Assembly: GCA_904419745.1 (NCBI GenBank)
Contig: CAJFSS010000005.1
Span: 62,001-126,000 of the forward strand
DNA: 64,000 nucleotides
DNA from: Candidatus Pseudoruminococcus merdavium
GTDB taxonomy: Bacteria > Bacillota > Clostridia > Oscillospirales > Ruminococcaceae
Direction: 5' to 3'
Part shown: positions 52,947-62,784 of the stretch, piece by piece
Layout: every line of letters starts with the position of its first letter
How positions within the stretch are numbered: the first letter of the stretch is position 1
Translations under genes and position numbers: made by a program
Notes under the pieces: model-generated
What the model saw: only the letters and a program-made list of their open reading frames with translations
What the model was told of the DNA's origin: nothing
Database searches by the model: none

Positions 52947-54401
52947 ATGAAACTCAGTGAAATTATGCAGCGGGTATGTGATGTTGGGGACTTGGACTTT
53001 GAAGTCTCCTGTGTCACTGCCGATTCCAGGCAGGTAGTGAAAGACAGTGTCTTTATCTGCATCAAAGGATTAAAATTCGACGGCCATGATCATGCAAAAG
53101 AAGCAGTGGAGGCGGGCGCACGCGCAGTTGTCGTTGAACATGATGTCGGATTGGATTGCCAAATTCTTGTGAACAATACCAGAAACGCTTATGCCCTGAT
53201 GAGTGCCGCGTTTTTTGGATATCCCGCCGAAAAACTGAAAATTATTGGTGTTACCGGGACAAATGGAAAAACAACCATTACCAATATCCTCAAGCATATG
53301 CTTGAGGATTTGGGCCATAAGGTTGGACTGATTGGAACCATCCAAAATGAAATTGGAAATATGGCCATTCCTGCAAAACATACGACTCCCGATCCCGGAG
53401 AGCTCCATGCACTATTTGCCCGGATGCTCAAAGCGGGCTGTGAGTATGTGGTAATGGAAGCGTCTTCCCATGCTCTTGACCAGCACCGGTTGGATGGTAT
53501 TCAGTTCGCCTGTGCAATTTTTACCAATTTGACTCAGGATCATCTTGATTACCATGGAACTATGGAAAACTATTTCCAAGCCAAGGCAAAACTTTTTACT
53601 ATGGCGGACAATGCTGTGGTAAACTATGATGATGAATATGGCAGACGGCTTGACGATATTATCTGCTGCCGGAAATTCACCTTTTCCACGCATGACAACA
53701 ATGCGGATTTTACTGCACGTTCCATCACCTATCGGCCGGATGGAGTGGACTTTACAATTGTTGCAAACCTTACAATTGCCAGGGTTCACTTTTGCATGCC
53801 GGGAGAATTTTCTGTTGCCAATGCACTGGCGGCAGCAGCATGCCTTGTCTCTCTGGGATTCGATTTAAAAGCAGTGGCAAGGGTAATAGATACTTTTTCC
53901 GGGGTAAGAGGGCGCAGCGAGGTCATAGAAACCGGAGAGGATTATACAATCATGTGTGATTATGCCCATACACCGGACGGCTTAGAACAGATGCTGGAAG
54001 CAATGGAAAAAATCAAGACAGGCAGATTGATTGTCCTGTTCGGTTGTGCGGGAAACCGTGATAGAAGTAAGCGTCCCAAAATGGTGGAGAGTGTGGCCAA
54101 ACATGCGGATTTTGTGGTTTTGACCAGCGATAATCCTCGGGATGAAAACCCAATGCAGATTATTGAAGACGCTCTGCCGGGCTTTGAACAATATAAAACC
54201 CCACACATTGTAATCCCCGATCGTTATGAAGCCATTTATTATACCTTGACACATGCGCAGAAAGATGATTTGATTATACTTGCGGGTAAAGGGCATGAGG
54301 ATTATCAGGTCCTCCATGATGCGACTATTTTTTTTGACGAAAGAAAAATAGTCCAAGAAATGCTTGAGAGAATCCGCATGGAGCGGAAGCTGAAAAAATA
54401 A
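52947..54401 (+). CDS. murE: UDP-MurNAc-tripeptide synthetase MurE
   Basis: This 484-residue Mur ligase adds the third stem-peptide residue. The ATP loop GVTGTNGKTT is near residue 108, and the family blocks T-T-P-D-P-G-E, E-A-S-S-H-A and FGCAGNRDRSKRPKM are present. Near residue 406 the sequence SDNPRDENP matches the diaminopimelate-type D-N-P-R motif, so meso-diaminopimelate is the probable substrate. GGAGG precedes the ATG. Confidence 0.95.
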   Translation: MKLSEIMQRVCDVGDLDFEVSCVTADSRQVVKDSVFICIKGLKFDGHDHAKEAVEAGARAVVVEHDVGLDCQILVNNTRNAYALMSAAFFGYPAEKLKIIGVTGTNGKTTITNILKHMLEDLGHKVGLIGTIQNEIGNMAIPAKHTTPDPGELHALFARMLKAGCEYVVMEASSHALDQHRLDGIQFACAIFTNLTQDHLDYHGTMENYFQAKAKLFTMADNAVVNYDDEYGRRLDDIICCRKFTFSTHDNNADFTARSITYRPDGVDFTIVANLTIARVHFCMPGEFSVANALAAAACLVSLGFDLKAVARVIDTFSGVRGRSEVIETGEDYTIMCDYAHTPDGLEQMLEAMEKIKTGRLIVLFGCAGNRDRSKRPKMVESVAKHADFVVLTSDNPRDENPMQIIEDALPGFEQYKTPHIVIPDRYEAIYYTLTHAQKDDLIILAGKGHEDYQVLHDATIFFDERKIVQEMLERIRMERKLKK

Positions 54402-54437
54402 CAGAGGAATTGTACTCGGAAAAAGGGGAAAGGGCCA

Positions 54438-55817
54438 GTGGAGACCATTTTACTCAGTGAAGTTCTGTCGTTTTGCGGGGGAGAACCCCGTAACCTGACC
54501 GGTGATGACCAGCCGGTATTTCATATCAGCACGGATTCCCGTGACATCAGACCCGGCAGTGTTTTTATAGCTATCAAAGGCGAAGTGTTTGATGGGCATC
54601 GCTTTGTGGTATCCGCCATTGCGCAGGGCGCTTTGTGTGCAGTGGTGAGCGAAGTGGCGGAAGAATATGCCCATCTCCCCCTAATTGTTGTTGGCAATAC
54701 GATGCAAGCGCATATTGATATTGGAGCGGGCTATCGGAGCCGGTTTTCCCCAAAAATTGTCGGGGTGACGGGGAGCGTTGGCAAAACCACTACAAAGGAT
54801 ATGATTGCAGCGGTCCTTTCCCAGAAATATAATACTCTGAAAACACAGGGGAATTTTAACAATGAAATTGGACTCCCCAAGACCCTGTTTGCACTAACTC
54901 GGGAACAGGAAGCTGCGGTGATTGAGATGGGAATGAGCGCGAGAGGGGAAATTGAAGCGCTTTCCAAAGCGGTTCGCCCGGATATCGCGGTTATTACCAA
55001 TATCGGCGTATCCCATCTTCAAAACCTGGGGAGCAGGGAGAATATTCTGGCTGCAAAGCTGGAAATTCTTTCTGGGCTGAAGAAGGGTGGTCCCCTGTTG
55101 TTGAATATGGATAACGATTTGCTGAAAACGGTGGGGAAAGATACCTATAAAAATATCTGTTTTTATGCCGCGGACAATCATAATGCGGAATATTATGCAA
55201 AAGATATCAGAGAGGAGCGGTTTGAAACCACCTTTACCATCTGTCATAAAAACGAAGAAATTTCTGCAAAGATCCCCTGTATAGGACGTCATAACGTCCA
55301 AAATGCGGTCTGTGCTTTTGCGGTGGGTAGCATGATGGGGCTGACCCGTGAAGAATGTTTAAAAGGCCTGCTCACCTATGTGCCGTCTGGAAACCGGCAA
55401 AGGATTTTTACATCCGGCGGGGTGACGGTAATGGCGGACTGTTATAATGCAAGCCCGGATTCTATGCAGGCGTCGCTTACCACCTTTTCCTCCCTTTCCT
55501 GTAAGGGAAGGCATATTGCTGTACTTGGCGATATGCTGGAACTTGGAGAAATGGAAGAACCAGGACATATCCGGGTCGGCGAGCTCTGCGCGCAACTTCA
55601 GCTCGATGAGTTGATTTGTTATGGCCCCCGCAGTGTGCTCTATGCAAAGGGGGCTGGGGACACGGTGAAATCTACCCATTTTGACAATCAGGATGCGGTT
55701 TGTAACTATTTGAAAGAAACCGTCCGGCAAGGGGACGCTGTCCTGTTTAAGGCGAGCCATTCGATGAAGCTCGAGGACATCATCAGTAAAACATATGGGG
55801 AGTGCGAAAACAGATGA
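54438..55817 (+). CDS. murF: UDP-MurNAc-tripeptide-D-Ala-D-Ala ligase MurF
   Basis: This 459-residue Mur ligase adds D-Ala-D-Ala to complete the pentapeptide. The ATP loop GVTGSVGKTTTKD is near residue 109, and the blocks T-Q-G-N-F-N-N-E-I-G-L-P and C-Y-N-A-S-P-D-S-M follow. It starts at a GTG with AAAGGGG upstream. Its stop overlaps the mraY start (ATGA), indicating translational coupling. Confidence 0.95.
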   Translation: METILLSEVLSFCGGEPRNLTGDDQPVFHISTDSRDIRPGSVFIAIKGEVFDGHRFVVSAIAQGALCAVVSEVAEEYAHLPLIVVGNTMQAHIDIGAGYRSRFSPKIVGVTGSVGKTTTKDMIAAVLSQKYNTLKTQGNFNNEIGLPKTLFALTREQEAAVIEMGMSARGEIEALSKAVRPDIAVITNIGVSHLQNLGSRENILAAKLEILSGLKKGGPLLLNMDNDLLKTVGKDTYKNICFYAADNHNAEYYAKDIREERFETTFTICHKNEEISAKIPCIGRHNVQNAVCAFAVGSMMGLTREECLKGLLTYVPSGNRQRIFTSGGVTVMADCYNASPDSMQASLTTFSSLSCKGRHIAVLGDMLELGEMEEPGHIRVGELCAQLQLDELICYGPRSVLYAKGAGDTVKSTHFDNQDAVCNYLKETVRQGDAVLFKASHSMKLEDIISKTYGECENR

Positions 55818-56818
55818 GTAATCTGCCAGTTTTTCTTGCGGCAGCAGTCGCGGCGATCGTGACAGCCTTGACCGGCTTTAAATTGATTCCATTTTTAAGA
55901 AAAATCCACTTTGGACAGACGATTTTGGATATTGGGCCGCGTTGGCACAAATCCAAACAGGGCACGCCGATTATGGGCGGGTTTATGTTTATCATTGGAA
56001 TTCTTGTTGCGGTCATCGTCGCCTATGTAGCGGCGGCGTTGGTTGTACCGGAAGTTGTCCAAAACAAAGCATATAACCTGAAGCTGTTTGCAGGTATTAT
56101 CATGGCGCTTGGCTTTTCTTTTATCGGATTTCTTGATGACTATATCAAGGCGGTAAAGAAAAGAAACCTGGGCTTGAATGAAAAACAAAAGCTGATTTTA
56201 CAGTTTATTGTCGCCGCTGTATACATGGTTTTGCTTTACTGTGCAGGGGACAGCAGTACGATTGTTGCTTTTCCGTTCCTGGGGCAGATTAACTTGAGCT
56301 TTTTCTACTATCCCTTGGCAATGGTGGGCATTGTGTTTCTGGTCAATGCCGTCAATCTGACGGATGGAATTGATGGGTTAAGTTCCTCTGTTACTTTTGT
56401 TGTGGCGTTGGGGTTCCTGGTAATTTCGGGAATGCTCAGTGTCGCGCCAATGAGTATCCTTTCTGCGGCACTTGCAGGAGGATGCCTGGGCTTTTTGTTC
56501 TGGAATATCCACCCGGCTAAGGTGTTTATGGGAGACACTGGTTCCATGTTTTTGGGGGGAATGGTGGTATCCTTGGGCTTTGGCGTGAATTTCCCGCTTG
56601 TTTTGGTTTTTGCTGGGATTTTGTATATCATTGAAGCGCTGTCCGTTGTGATTCAGGTGACAAGTTTTAAACTTACTGGAAAACGGGTGTTTAAGATGAG
56701 CCCGATTCATCATCACTTTGAGATGTCCGGATATGGCGAGAACAAAATTGTCATCTTGTTTTCCGCAGTAGCTCTGATTGGAGTGTTGCTCTCGATTGCT
56801 GCGGTGGTTATGCTGTAG
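55814..56818 (+). CDS. mraY: Phospho-MurNAc-pentapeptide transferase MraY
   Basis: This 334-residue integral membrane enzyme makes lipid I on undecaprenyl phosphate. It has about ten hydrophobic segments and the family blocks G-T-P-I-M-G-G near 56, FLDDYIKAVKKRN near 108, N-A-V-N-L-T-D-G-I-D-G-L near 180, and MSPIHHHFE near 300. The ATG overlaps the murF stop. A GTG at 55802 in the same frame is possible but has less support. The next gene is ftsW, not murD. Confidence 0.96.
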   Translation: MSNLPVFLAAAVAAIVTALTGFKLIPFLRKIHFGQTILDIGPRWHKSKQGTPIMGGFMFIIGILVAVIVAYVAAALVVPEVVQNKAYNLKLFAGIIMALGFSFIGFLDDYIKAVKKRNLGLNEKQKLILQFIVAAVYMVLLYCAGDSSTIVAFPFLGQINLSFFYYPLAMVGIVFLVNAVNLTDGIDGLSSSVTFVVALGFLVISGMLSVAPMSILSAALAGGCLGFLFWNIHPAKVFMGDTGSMFLGGMVVSLGFGVNFPLVLVFAGILYIIEALSVVIQVTSFKLTGKRVFKMSPIHHHFEMSGYGENKIVILFSAVALIGVLLSIAAVVML

Positions 56819-56870
56819 TCCTCATGGATGTATACCAGCAGATGAAAGATAGAAAGGCAGGGTACCGGTT

Positions 56871-58019
56871 TTGGTAAAATTTCTGAAAAGGCCGCAGGCC
56901 AAAAAAGAAAAAAAGAAAAAAAGTGGAATTGACATTTCCTTTTTGGTCCTTGTCCTTTTGTTGCTAGTGGTAGGCTTGGTAACCATGTTTTCTGCAAGCT
57001 ATGTCAATGCTTATTACGTGTATGGGGACAGTTTTGAATTTATTTCCAAACAGTTGATTTTTGCAGTGGCGGGCGTAGTGGCAATGCTTGTCATTGCACA
57101 CATTGATTATCATATTCTCCATAAATTGATGATTCCTATCTTTGTGGTGACGCTGATCCTTTTGGCTGTGGTTTTATTCATGCCGGAGCTCAACGGAGCG
57201 CGCAGATGGATTGTAATTCCGGGTCTTGGTACATTTCAACCGTCTGAGCTTGCAAAATTTACCACTGTCCTGATGTTTGCACACTTTATTGCAATCTATT
57301 ATAATAAAATGAAGACTTTCCGCTATGGGGTGCTGCCCTTCATGATAATCCTGGCGATTATTGCGGGAATGGTTATTTTGGAAAAACATCTTTCCGGTAC
57401 GATTATCATTGTGGCGATCGCTTTTATTATGATGATCATTGGGGGGACAAAACTCCGTTATCTGTTCATTCCGGGAGGAATAGGCGCTGCTGGAATTACC
57501 TGCCTGTTTTTGTTCACAAAACTTCTTGACCATGCAAAGTTGAGATTGCAGTACTGGCTCGATCCATTTGCCGATATCCAGGGAAAAACCTTCCAAACCT
57601 ATCAATCGCTTTTGGCAATTGGTTCCGGCGGCCTGATGGGGGCGGGGCTTGGCAACTCCAAGCAGAAATTTCTCTATATCCCGGAACCGCAGAATGACTT
57701 TGTATTTTCGATTGCCTGTGAGGAACTTGGATTTATTGGTGCAACTTTCATTATTATCCTGTTTGTTTTGCTGGTATGGAGAGGATTTGTCATTGCAATG
57801 CGTTCCCCGGATAAATTCGGGGCTATGCTTGCTGTTGGCATCACTGTCCAGGTGGGGGTGCAGGCCCTACTGAACATTGCTGTGGTCACCAACACCATTC
57901 CAAATACCGGGATTAGCCTCCCGTTTTTCAGCGCCGGTGGATCTTCCCTGATGATGCTACTGATGGAAATGGGCGTGGTACTCAGTGTGTCACGGTATTC
58001 CATGATGGAAAAGACGTGA
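56871..58019 (+). CDS. ftsW: FtsW/SpoVE-family SEDS lipid II polymerase
   Basis: This 382-residue polytopic SEDS glycosyltransferase polymerises lipid II at the septum with the class B PBP. It has about ten transmembrane helices and the blocks NGARRWI near 102 (residue after N-G), and F-Q-P-S-E-L-A-K. The C-terminal block GISLPFFSAGGSS is intact. The start is a TTG at 56871 with a weak ribosome binding site, and the first 20 residues are lysine-rich. Position and order fit FtsW or SpoVE, and sequence alone does not separate them. Confidence 0.93.
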   Translation: MVKFLKRPQAKKEKKKKSGIDISFLVLVLLLLVVGLVTMFSASYVNAYYVYGDSFEFISKQLIFAVAGVVAMLVIAHIDYHILHKLMIPIFVVTLILLAVVLFMPELNGARRWIVIPGLGTFQPSELAKFTTVLMFAHFIAIYYNKMKTFRYGVLPFMIILAIIAGMVILEKHLSGTIIIVAIAFIMMIIGGTKLRYLFIPGGIGAAGITCLFLFTKLLDHAKLRLQYWLDPFADIQGKTFQTYQSLLAIGSGGLMGAGLGNSKQKFLYIPEPQNDFVFSIACEELGFIGATFIIILFVLLVWRGFVIAMRSPDKFGAMLAVGITVQVGVQALLNIAVVTNTIPNTGISLPFFSAGGSSLMMLLMEMGVVLSVSRYSMMEKT

Positions 58020-58047
58020 TGCAGGCTTTGAAAATGAGGAGGAAGCA

Positions 58048-59202
58048 ATGATGAGGATTCTGTTTGTCGGAGGCGGTACGGGAGGTCATATTAACCCCGC
58101 ATTGGCTGTAGCCGGGTATGTTCGCGCAAGGCATCCGGAGGCAAAAATTCTGTATGCCGGCACACCGTTTGGCATGGAGGCAGAACTTGTCCCAAAGGCG
58201 GGCTTTGAGATGGCAATGATTGCTGTGCGCGGCTTTGAACGGAAACTCAATTGGAAAAACTTTAAGCATAACCTCAAAGCGGTGGGCCATTTGACAACGG
58301 CCGGACACCGTGCAAAACAGATTATCCGGGAATTTCGTCCTGATCTTGTGGTTGGCACTGGCGGATATGTCAGCGGTCCAGTAGTTCGTGCCGCATGCCA
58401 GTTGGGAGTTCCCACGATGATTCATGAACAAAACGCTTTTCCAGGCGTTACCAATAAAATTCTTTCGAAACGGGTGGATAAAGTATTACTCGCTGTAGAA
58501 AAAGCAAAGGATTATCTGGATCCGGATATGGATTATGCGGTTGTTGGCAATCCTGTGCGGGAAGAAATTATCTTTTATGACCGGGATCGGGCACGCAGGG
58601 AACTCGGGATTACGGATGAGGAACCGATGATCCTTTCCTTTGGGGGAAGCCTTGGTGCAAAACGCATCAATGAAGCGATTGCAGATGTGATCGCCTGGCA
58701 TTATCGTCAGGCAAAGCTGTGGCATTTTCATGCGACAGGCAGCTATGGGGTTGATTATCTCCCGGAACTGCTGGAAGAACGCCATGTAAATTTGAAAAAT
58801 AACCATAAGATCCACATTACAGAATATATCCATGATATGCCCCGCGTCTTAGCTGCATGTGATTTGGTGATTGGACGCGCGGGAGCGATTACGCTCAGTG
58901 AAATTGAAGCGGCAGGCAAAGCCTCTATTCTGATTCCTTCGCCCAATGTCTCCGAAAACCATCAGTATCACAATGCAATGGTGTTGCAAAATGCCAATGC
59001 CGCAGTGGTGATTGAAGAAAAGGATCTAACCGGTGAGGTTTTAGTCCGTACAGTGAAAAAACTTGTAAATGATCCGGAAAAGCTCAAAACCCTTGGAAAA
59101 AATGCCCGTTCTATTGCTGTGATTGATTCCAATGAGCGTATTTACCGGGAAATGATGGAGCTGATAGAACGAAAAAAAGCACAGGAAAAAAAGCGAGCAT
59201 AA
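58048..59202 (+). CDS. murG: UDP-GlcNAc:lipid I transferase MurG
   Basis: This 384-residue membrane-associated GT28 glycosyltransferase makes lipid II. The blocks GGGTGGHINPALA near residue 7, TGGYVSGPVV near 108, HEQNAFPG near 130 and SFGGSLGAKRIN near 198 are intact. GAGGAGG precedes tandem ATG codons at 58048 and 58051. It follows ftsW directly. Confidence 0.96.
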   Translation: MMRILFVGGGTGGHINPALAVAGYVRARHPEAKILYAGTPFGMEAELVPKAGFEMAMIAVRGFERKLNWKNFKHNLKAVGHLTTAGHRAKQIIREFRPDLVVGTGGYVSGPVVRAACQLGVPTMIHEQNAFPGVTNKILSKRVDKVLLAVEKAKDYLDPDMDYAVVGNPVREEIIFYDRDRARRELGITDEEPMILSFGGSLGAKRINEAIADVIAWHYRQAKLWHFHATGSYGVDYLPELLEERHVNLKNNHKIHITEYIHDMPRVLAACDLVIGRAGAITLSEIEAAGKASILIPSPNVSENHQYHNAMVLQNANAAVVIEEKDLTGEVLVRTVKKLVNDPEKLKTLGKNARSIAVIDSNERIYREMMELIERKKAQEKKRA

Positions 59203-59361
59203 ACATAACTTTTTTGGATACGGGAACCAAACTTCCTGAGTGAAATACTACGAATAGAGAGAAAACATGTCTCACATGCTTTGCGCCCCCTGCATAGGAT
59301 AAAGTGCAGGGAAAACACCGGCCTTTCCCTGTTTTCTGTTTACAGAGAAGGGTGTGTGGAT

Positions 59362-60618
59362 ATGGAGAAATTTATTGTTGAAGGAAAAAACAGACTGAAA
59401 GGAGAACTCTGTGTTCATGGGGCGAAAAACAGTGCGCTTCCTATCCTCGCGGCAAGCCTTGTTTGCGGGGATATTAGCGTTATACATAACTGCCCCAAAC
59501 TCTCGGATGTTGATGTTGCCATTGAAATTTTGGAATATCTGGGATGTCAGGTAAAACGGGAGGAAAATACGATTGTAGTAGACAGCTCCCAGGTGAACTG
59601 CTGCAATGTTCCGCATGAATTGATGCGTAGAATGCGTTCCTCTATTATTTTTCTGGGAGCAATTCTGTCCCGGTGCCGCCAAACGACGATATCTTATCCG
59701 GGCGGATGTGAACTTGGACCACGCCCAATTGACTTACATCTGGATGGACTTCGACAGCTCGGCGTTTCTATTGCCGAAGAGCATGGGGACTTGGAATGCA
59801 GTGCGAAAGAGCCGCTGCGAGGGACATTTATATCCCTCTCCTTCCCAAGTGTTGGCGCAACAGAAAACTTGATGATTGCCGCATGCTTTGCAAAAGGGAC
59901 TACCACAATTTCCAATGCTGCACAGGAACCTGAAATTGTGGATTTAGCCGGTTATCTCAACAAATGCGGCGCGAAAATCTGCCGTGCCGGGGAGAGTACC
60001 ATTTATATTGAAGGCGTCAACAAACTGCATGGATGCGAATATACCGTCATTCCAGATCGGATTGAAACTGCCACTTTCCTGGTTGCGGCAGCTGCTACCA
60101 GAGGAGACGTCTATCTCAAATGTGTCAATCCGGGCCATGTACACGCCTTGATCCCAATTCTTAAGGAAAGCGGCTGTACAGTCTTAACGGGGGAAAACAG
60201 TATTTACCTTAGAAATGATGACAGGCTTTCTTCTGTCCGTGCTGTTCGGACGATGCCTTATCCTGGATTTCCCACCGATATGCAGGCGCCATTGATGGCG
60301 GCTCTCAGTTGTGCAGAAGGCTCCACGGTTTTTGTGGAAAATATTTTTGAAAACCGGTTTAAACATGTGGAGCAGTTGAGGCGAATGGGTGCTAAAATCA
60401 GCGTAGAAGGAAAAGTAGCGATTGTAGAAGGAGTGGAACAGCTCCATGGCGCTAAGGTTGAGTGTACCGATTTGCGGGGCGGGGCAAGTCTTTTGGTGGC
60501 CGCCCTGATGGCACAGGGAAATTCCCAGATTGAAGAAATCCACCATGTGGATCGCGGATATGAACATATCGAAGAAAGCCTGCGCCAGCTTGGTGCAAAA
60601 GTAAGACGTGAAAAATAG
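59362..60618 (+). CDS. murA: UDP-GlcNAc enolpyruvyl transferase MurA
   Basis: This 418-residue cytoplasmic enzyme transfers enolpyruvate to UDP-GlcNAc, the first committed step of wall synthesis. The catalytic Cys116 lies in the loop PGGCELGPRPID, so fosfomycin sensitivity is expected. The ATG at 59362 gives the family length. The frame opens earlier at 59281 but without a ribosome binding site. It is placed after murG as in many clostridia. Confidence 0.95.
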   Translation: MEKFIVEGKNRLKGELCVHGAKNSALPILAASLVCGDISVIHNCPKLSDVDVAIEILEYLGCQVKREENTIVVDSSQVNCCNVPHELMRRMRSSIIFLGAILSRCRQTTISYPGGCELGPRPIDLHLDGLRQLGVSIAEEHGDLECSAKEPLRGTFISLSFPSVGATENLMIAACFAKGTTTISNAAQEPEIVDLAGYLNKCGAKICRAGESTIYIEGVNKLHGCEYTVIPDRIETATFLVAAAATRGDVYLKCVNPGHVHALIPILKESGCTVLTGENSIYLRNDDRLSSVRAVRTMPYPGFPTDMQAPLMAALSCAEGSTVFVENIFENRFKHVEQLRRMGAKISVEGKVAIVEGVEQLHGAKVECTDLRGGASLLVAALMAQGNSQIEEIHHVDRGYEHIEESLRQLGAKVRREK

Positions 60619-60636
60619 ATTCCCGAGGTATGATTT

Positions 60637-61554
60637 ATGAAGAAGAAAAGAGGACGGCGGGCGAGAGCCCCACAGCCTACAGCCAAACAGCATTCGCCTG
60701 GACACAGGCGGGAATTGAGTAAAAGAGAATATATTCAGGCTGAAAATGCAAAGCGGCACCGCCGGCAAAGAAAACGCAGGCAGCGTCTAGTGGTCCTTTT
60801 GCTTTTGTTGTTTGTCCTTGCGTCTGCTGTGGTGATCACTTCTGCCGTCTTCTTTAAAATTACATCGGTCCAGGTGGCCGGGGATACGGGGAGATATTCC
60901 GCTGACCAGGTGATCGGAACGTCTGGGATTGTAAGCGGGGATAATATGTTTTCCTTTAAAGCAGGGGAAGTCGAACATGCAATTGAATCTGCGTTTCCTT
61001 ACATAGAACATGTAAAAGTGAAACGTAAACTCCCCTCGGTGGTAGAAATCTCTGTGGAGCAGGCTCAACCATCACGTGCTTTTCTGGATTCTAATGGCAC
61101 CTATACACTTGTCAGTGAAAGTGGAAAAGTGCTGGAAACCGGCGCTGGAAAACCTGAAGGAGCATTGGAAATTTTGGGGATTTCTTTTCAGGATATTTCT
61201 GCCGGTCAATATCTGGACACCTCTGTACTTCCGGATTTAAACACGCTTTCCCAGATTACCGACGCCTTGGCAGAATGGGGGATTGAAGGAAGCCGGGCAA
61301 TTGATTTGACGGACAAGTTCAATATCAAAATCCAGTATAATGAGAGAGTTTCCATATCCATTGGATCCATATCGCAAATTTCCTATAAAATAAAATTTGC
61401 AAAATATATTCTTGATAATGGGCTAAAAGAAAATGAGACAGTCGTCATTGATGCTTCTACTCCTGGACAAGCAGTTGTAAAACCGGTCGATACCTCCTCT
61501 ATTTCATCTCAGGCAGCTTCCCAGCCGGAAGCCAACAGCTCATCCTCTTCTTGA
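60637..61554 (+). CDS. divIB: DivIB/FtsQ-type cell division protein with POTRA domain
   Basis: This 305-residue protein has a very basic cytoplasmic N-terminus (1-48), one transmembrane helix (about 50-72) and a POTRA-type domain beginning V-Q-V-A-G-D-T near residue 77. A beta domain follows, and the tail is Ser/Gln-rich. DivIB works with FtsL and DivIC at the septum. GAGG precedes the ATG. Confidence 0.88.
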   Translation: MKKKRGRRARAPQPTAKQHSPGHRRELSKREYIQAENAKRHRRQRKRRQRLVVLLLLLFVLASAVVITSAVFFKITSVQVAGDTGRYSADQVIGTSGIVSGDNMFSFKAGEVEHAIESAFPYIEHVKVKRKLPSVVEISVEQAQPSRAFLDSNGTYTLVSESGKVLETGAGKPEGALEILGISFQDISAGQYLDTSVLPDLNTLSQITDALAEWGIEGSRAIDLTDKFNIKIQYNERVSISIGSISQISYKIKFAKYILDNGLKENETVVIDASTPGQAVVKPVDTSSISSQAASQPEANSSSSS

Positions 61555-61602
61555 AAAATAGCAGATTATTCACCAAAATACGAAAAGGGATAGGTGTTAT
61601 TA

Positions 61603-62340
61603 TTGAAAAGAAAAGCGCGGTACCTTGCCATCACATTTGTGTGCCTGATTTTGAGTTTTATGGTAACATTGCAGGTACGCAGTGTGCTTTCTGCAAATAG
61701 CCAAACGGTTGTCACGGCAGATAGTGCCAGACTGGAAGAGCTTCAAAAACTCTACAATACAGAAAAAGAGCGTTCTACTAATTTGGAAGCGGAAGTCAAG
61801 GAATACCGCAGCCAATTGGAAAACTTTGAGTCCGAGTTGGAAAACGCTGGGGGGGACGCCGTTACTTTTTATCAGGAAAGGCTTCGCCAGGCGGAACTTC
61901 TGGCTGGAATGACGGATGTGACCGGTCCCGGTGTGGTTGTTACACTGGATGATATGCAGCAGTCTGCTATTCCGGAAAATGATGACCCAAACGCCTATGT
62001 GGTTCATGATTCGGACTTGCTGATGGTACTCAATGAACTGAGGGATGCCGGTGCGGAAGCTATTTCCATCAATGGCGAACGAGTTCTTGCAACTAGTGAG
62101 GTCCGCTGTGCAGGGAGTGTAGTCAGCGTTAACAATAACCGTATCAGCGCTCCTTTTGTGATCCGTGCCATTGGTGATCCGGAAAAACTTTCTGCTGGTT
62201 TGCAGATGAGAAACGGCGCCATTGACCAGCTTGCAGTCAATGGGATTGTCACAAAGCTGGAACCGAAAACCGAAATTGAGATTGGGGCCTACACCAGCGG
62301 ACTTAATTTCCAATATGCATCCCCAAAGGAGGAAGAGTGA
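61603..62340 (+). CDS. DUF881 family protein
   Basis: This 245-residue protein has an N-terminal transmembrane helix (about 6-26), a coiled coil (about 40-85) and the DUF881 domain (G-P-G-V-V-V-T-L-D-D near 107, D-L-L-M-V-L-N-E-L-R near 135). Members often lie between divIB and ftsZ in clostridia. The function is unknown, but envelope and division association is likely. The start could be GTG 61594 or TTG 61603; the latter fits AGGTG spacing better. It overlaps the next gene. Confidence 0.85.
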   Translation: MKRKARYLAITFVCLILSFMVTLQVRSVLSANSQTVVTADSARLEELQKLYNTEKERSTNLEAEVKEYRSQLENFESELENAGGDAVTFYQERLRQAELLAGMTDVTGPGVVVTLDDMQQSAIPENDDPNAYVVHDSDLLMVLNELRDAGAEAISINGERVLATSEVRCAGSVVSVNNNRISAPFVIRAIGDPEKLSAGLQMRNGAIDQLAVNGIVTKLEPKTEIEIGAYTSGLNFQYASPKEEE

Positions 62341-62708
62341 TGAAATTATCCATTGGAAAACTACTTCCTTTACTTGGAGTTGCCGGAGGAATTGTTCTAG
62401 GACTGTATATTCCCTTGCAGATTCCAAAAGAGTATACGGTCATGGTTGCAATTGTTTTGCTTGCGGCATTTGACTCGATTTTGGGGGCGCTAAAAGCCTA
62501 CGTGGCACGTGATTTTAAACTCAGCGTCTTTTTGGGCGGCCTGGTGTTTAACATGATTGTGGCAGCTTTTCTTACATATCTTGGAAATATCCTCAATCTT
62601 TCCATTTATTTGGGGGTCATTTTCGTTTTTGTCACACGAATGTTTAAAAATTTATCGAGACTTCGCAAAATGTTATTGAATTTTGATAGGAATTCTGATA
62701 AATTGTAA
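62340..62708 (+). CDS. sbp: Small basic protein (DUF1290/Sbp)
   Basis: This 122-residue membrane protein has three to four hydrophobic helices with the block [10 protein letters not shown] near 45-55. It matches the Sbp/DUF1290 proteins encoded before ftsA-ftsZ or ftsZ in firmicutes. The ATG at 62340 overlaps the DUF881 stop codon and has AAGGAGG seven bases upstream. Its role in division is not known in detail. Confidence 0.85.
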   Translation: MKLSIGKLLPLLGVAGGIVLGLYIPLQIPKEYTVMVAIVLLAAFDSILGALKAYVARDFKLSVFLGGLVFNMIVAAFLTYLGNILNLSIYLGVIFVFVTRMFKNLSRLRKMLLNFDRNSDKL

Positions 62709-62784
62709 GTATACGCACCTTTGCGTGACATCTTTGATTATACGAACTTTTGAGCATATAATTTTTTATAGGGGGACAAGTACA

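Noticed and set aside
61600-62427. 275-residue minus-strand open frame
   Set aside because: Antisense to the DUF881 and sbp genes of the dcw cluster.
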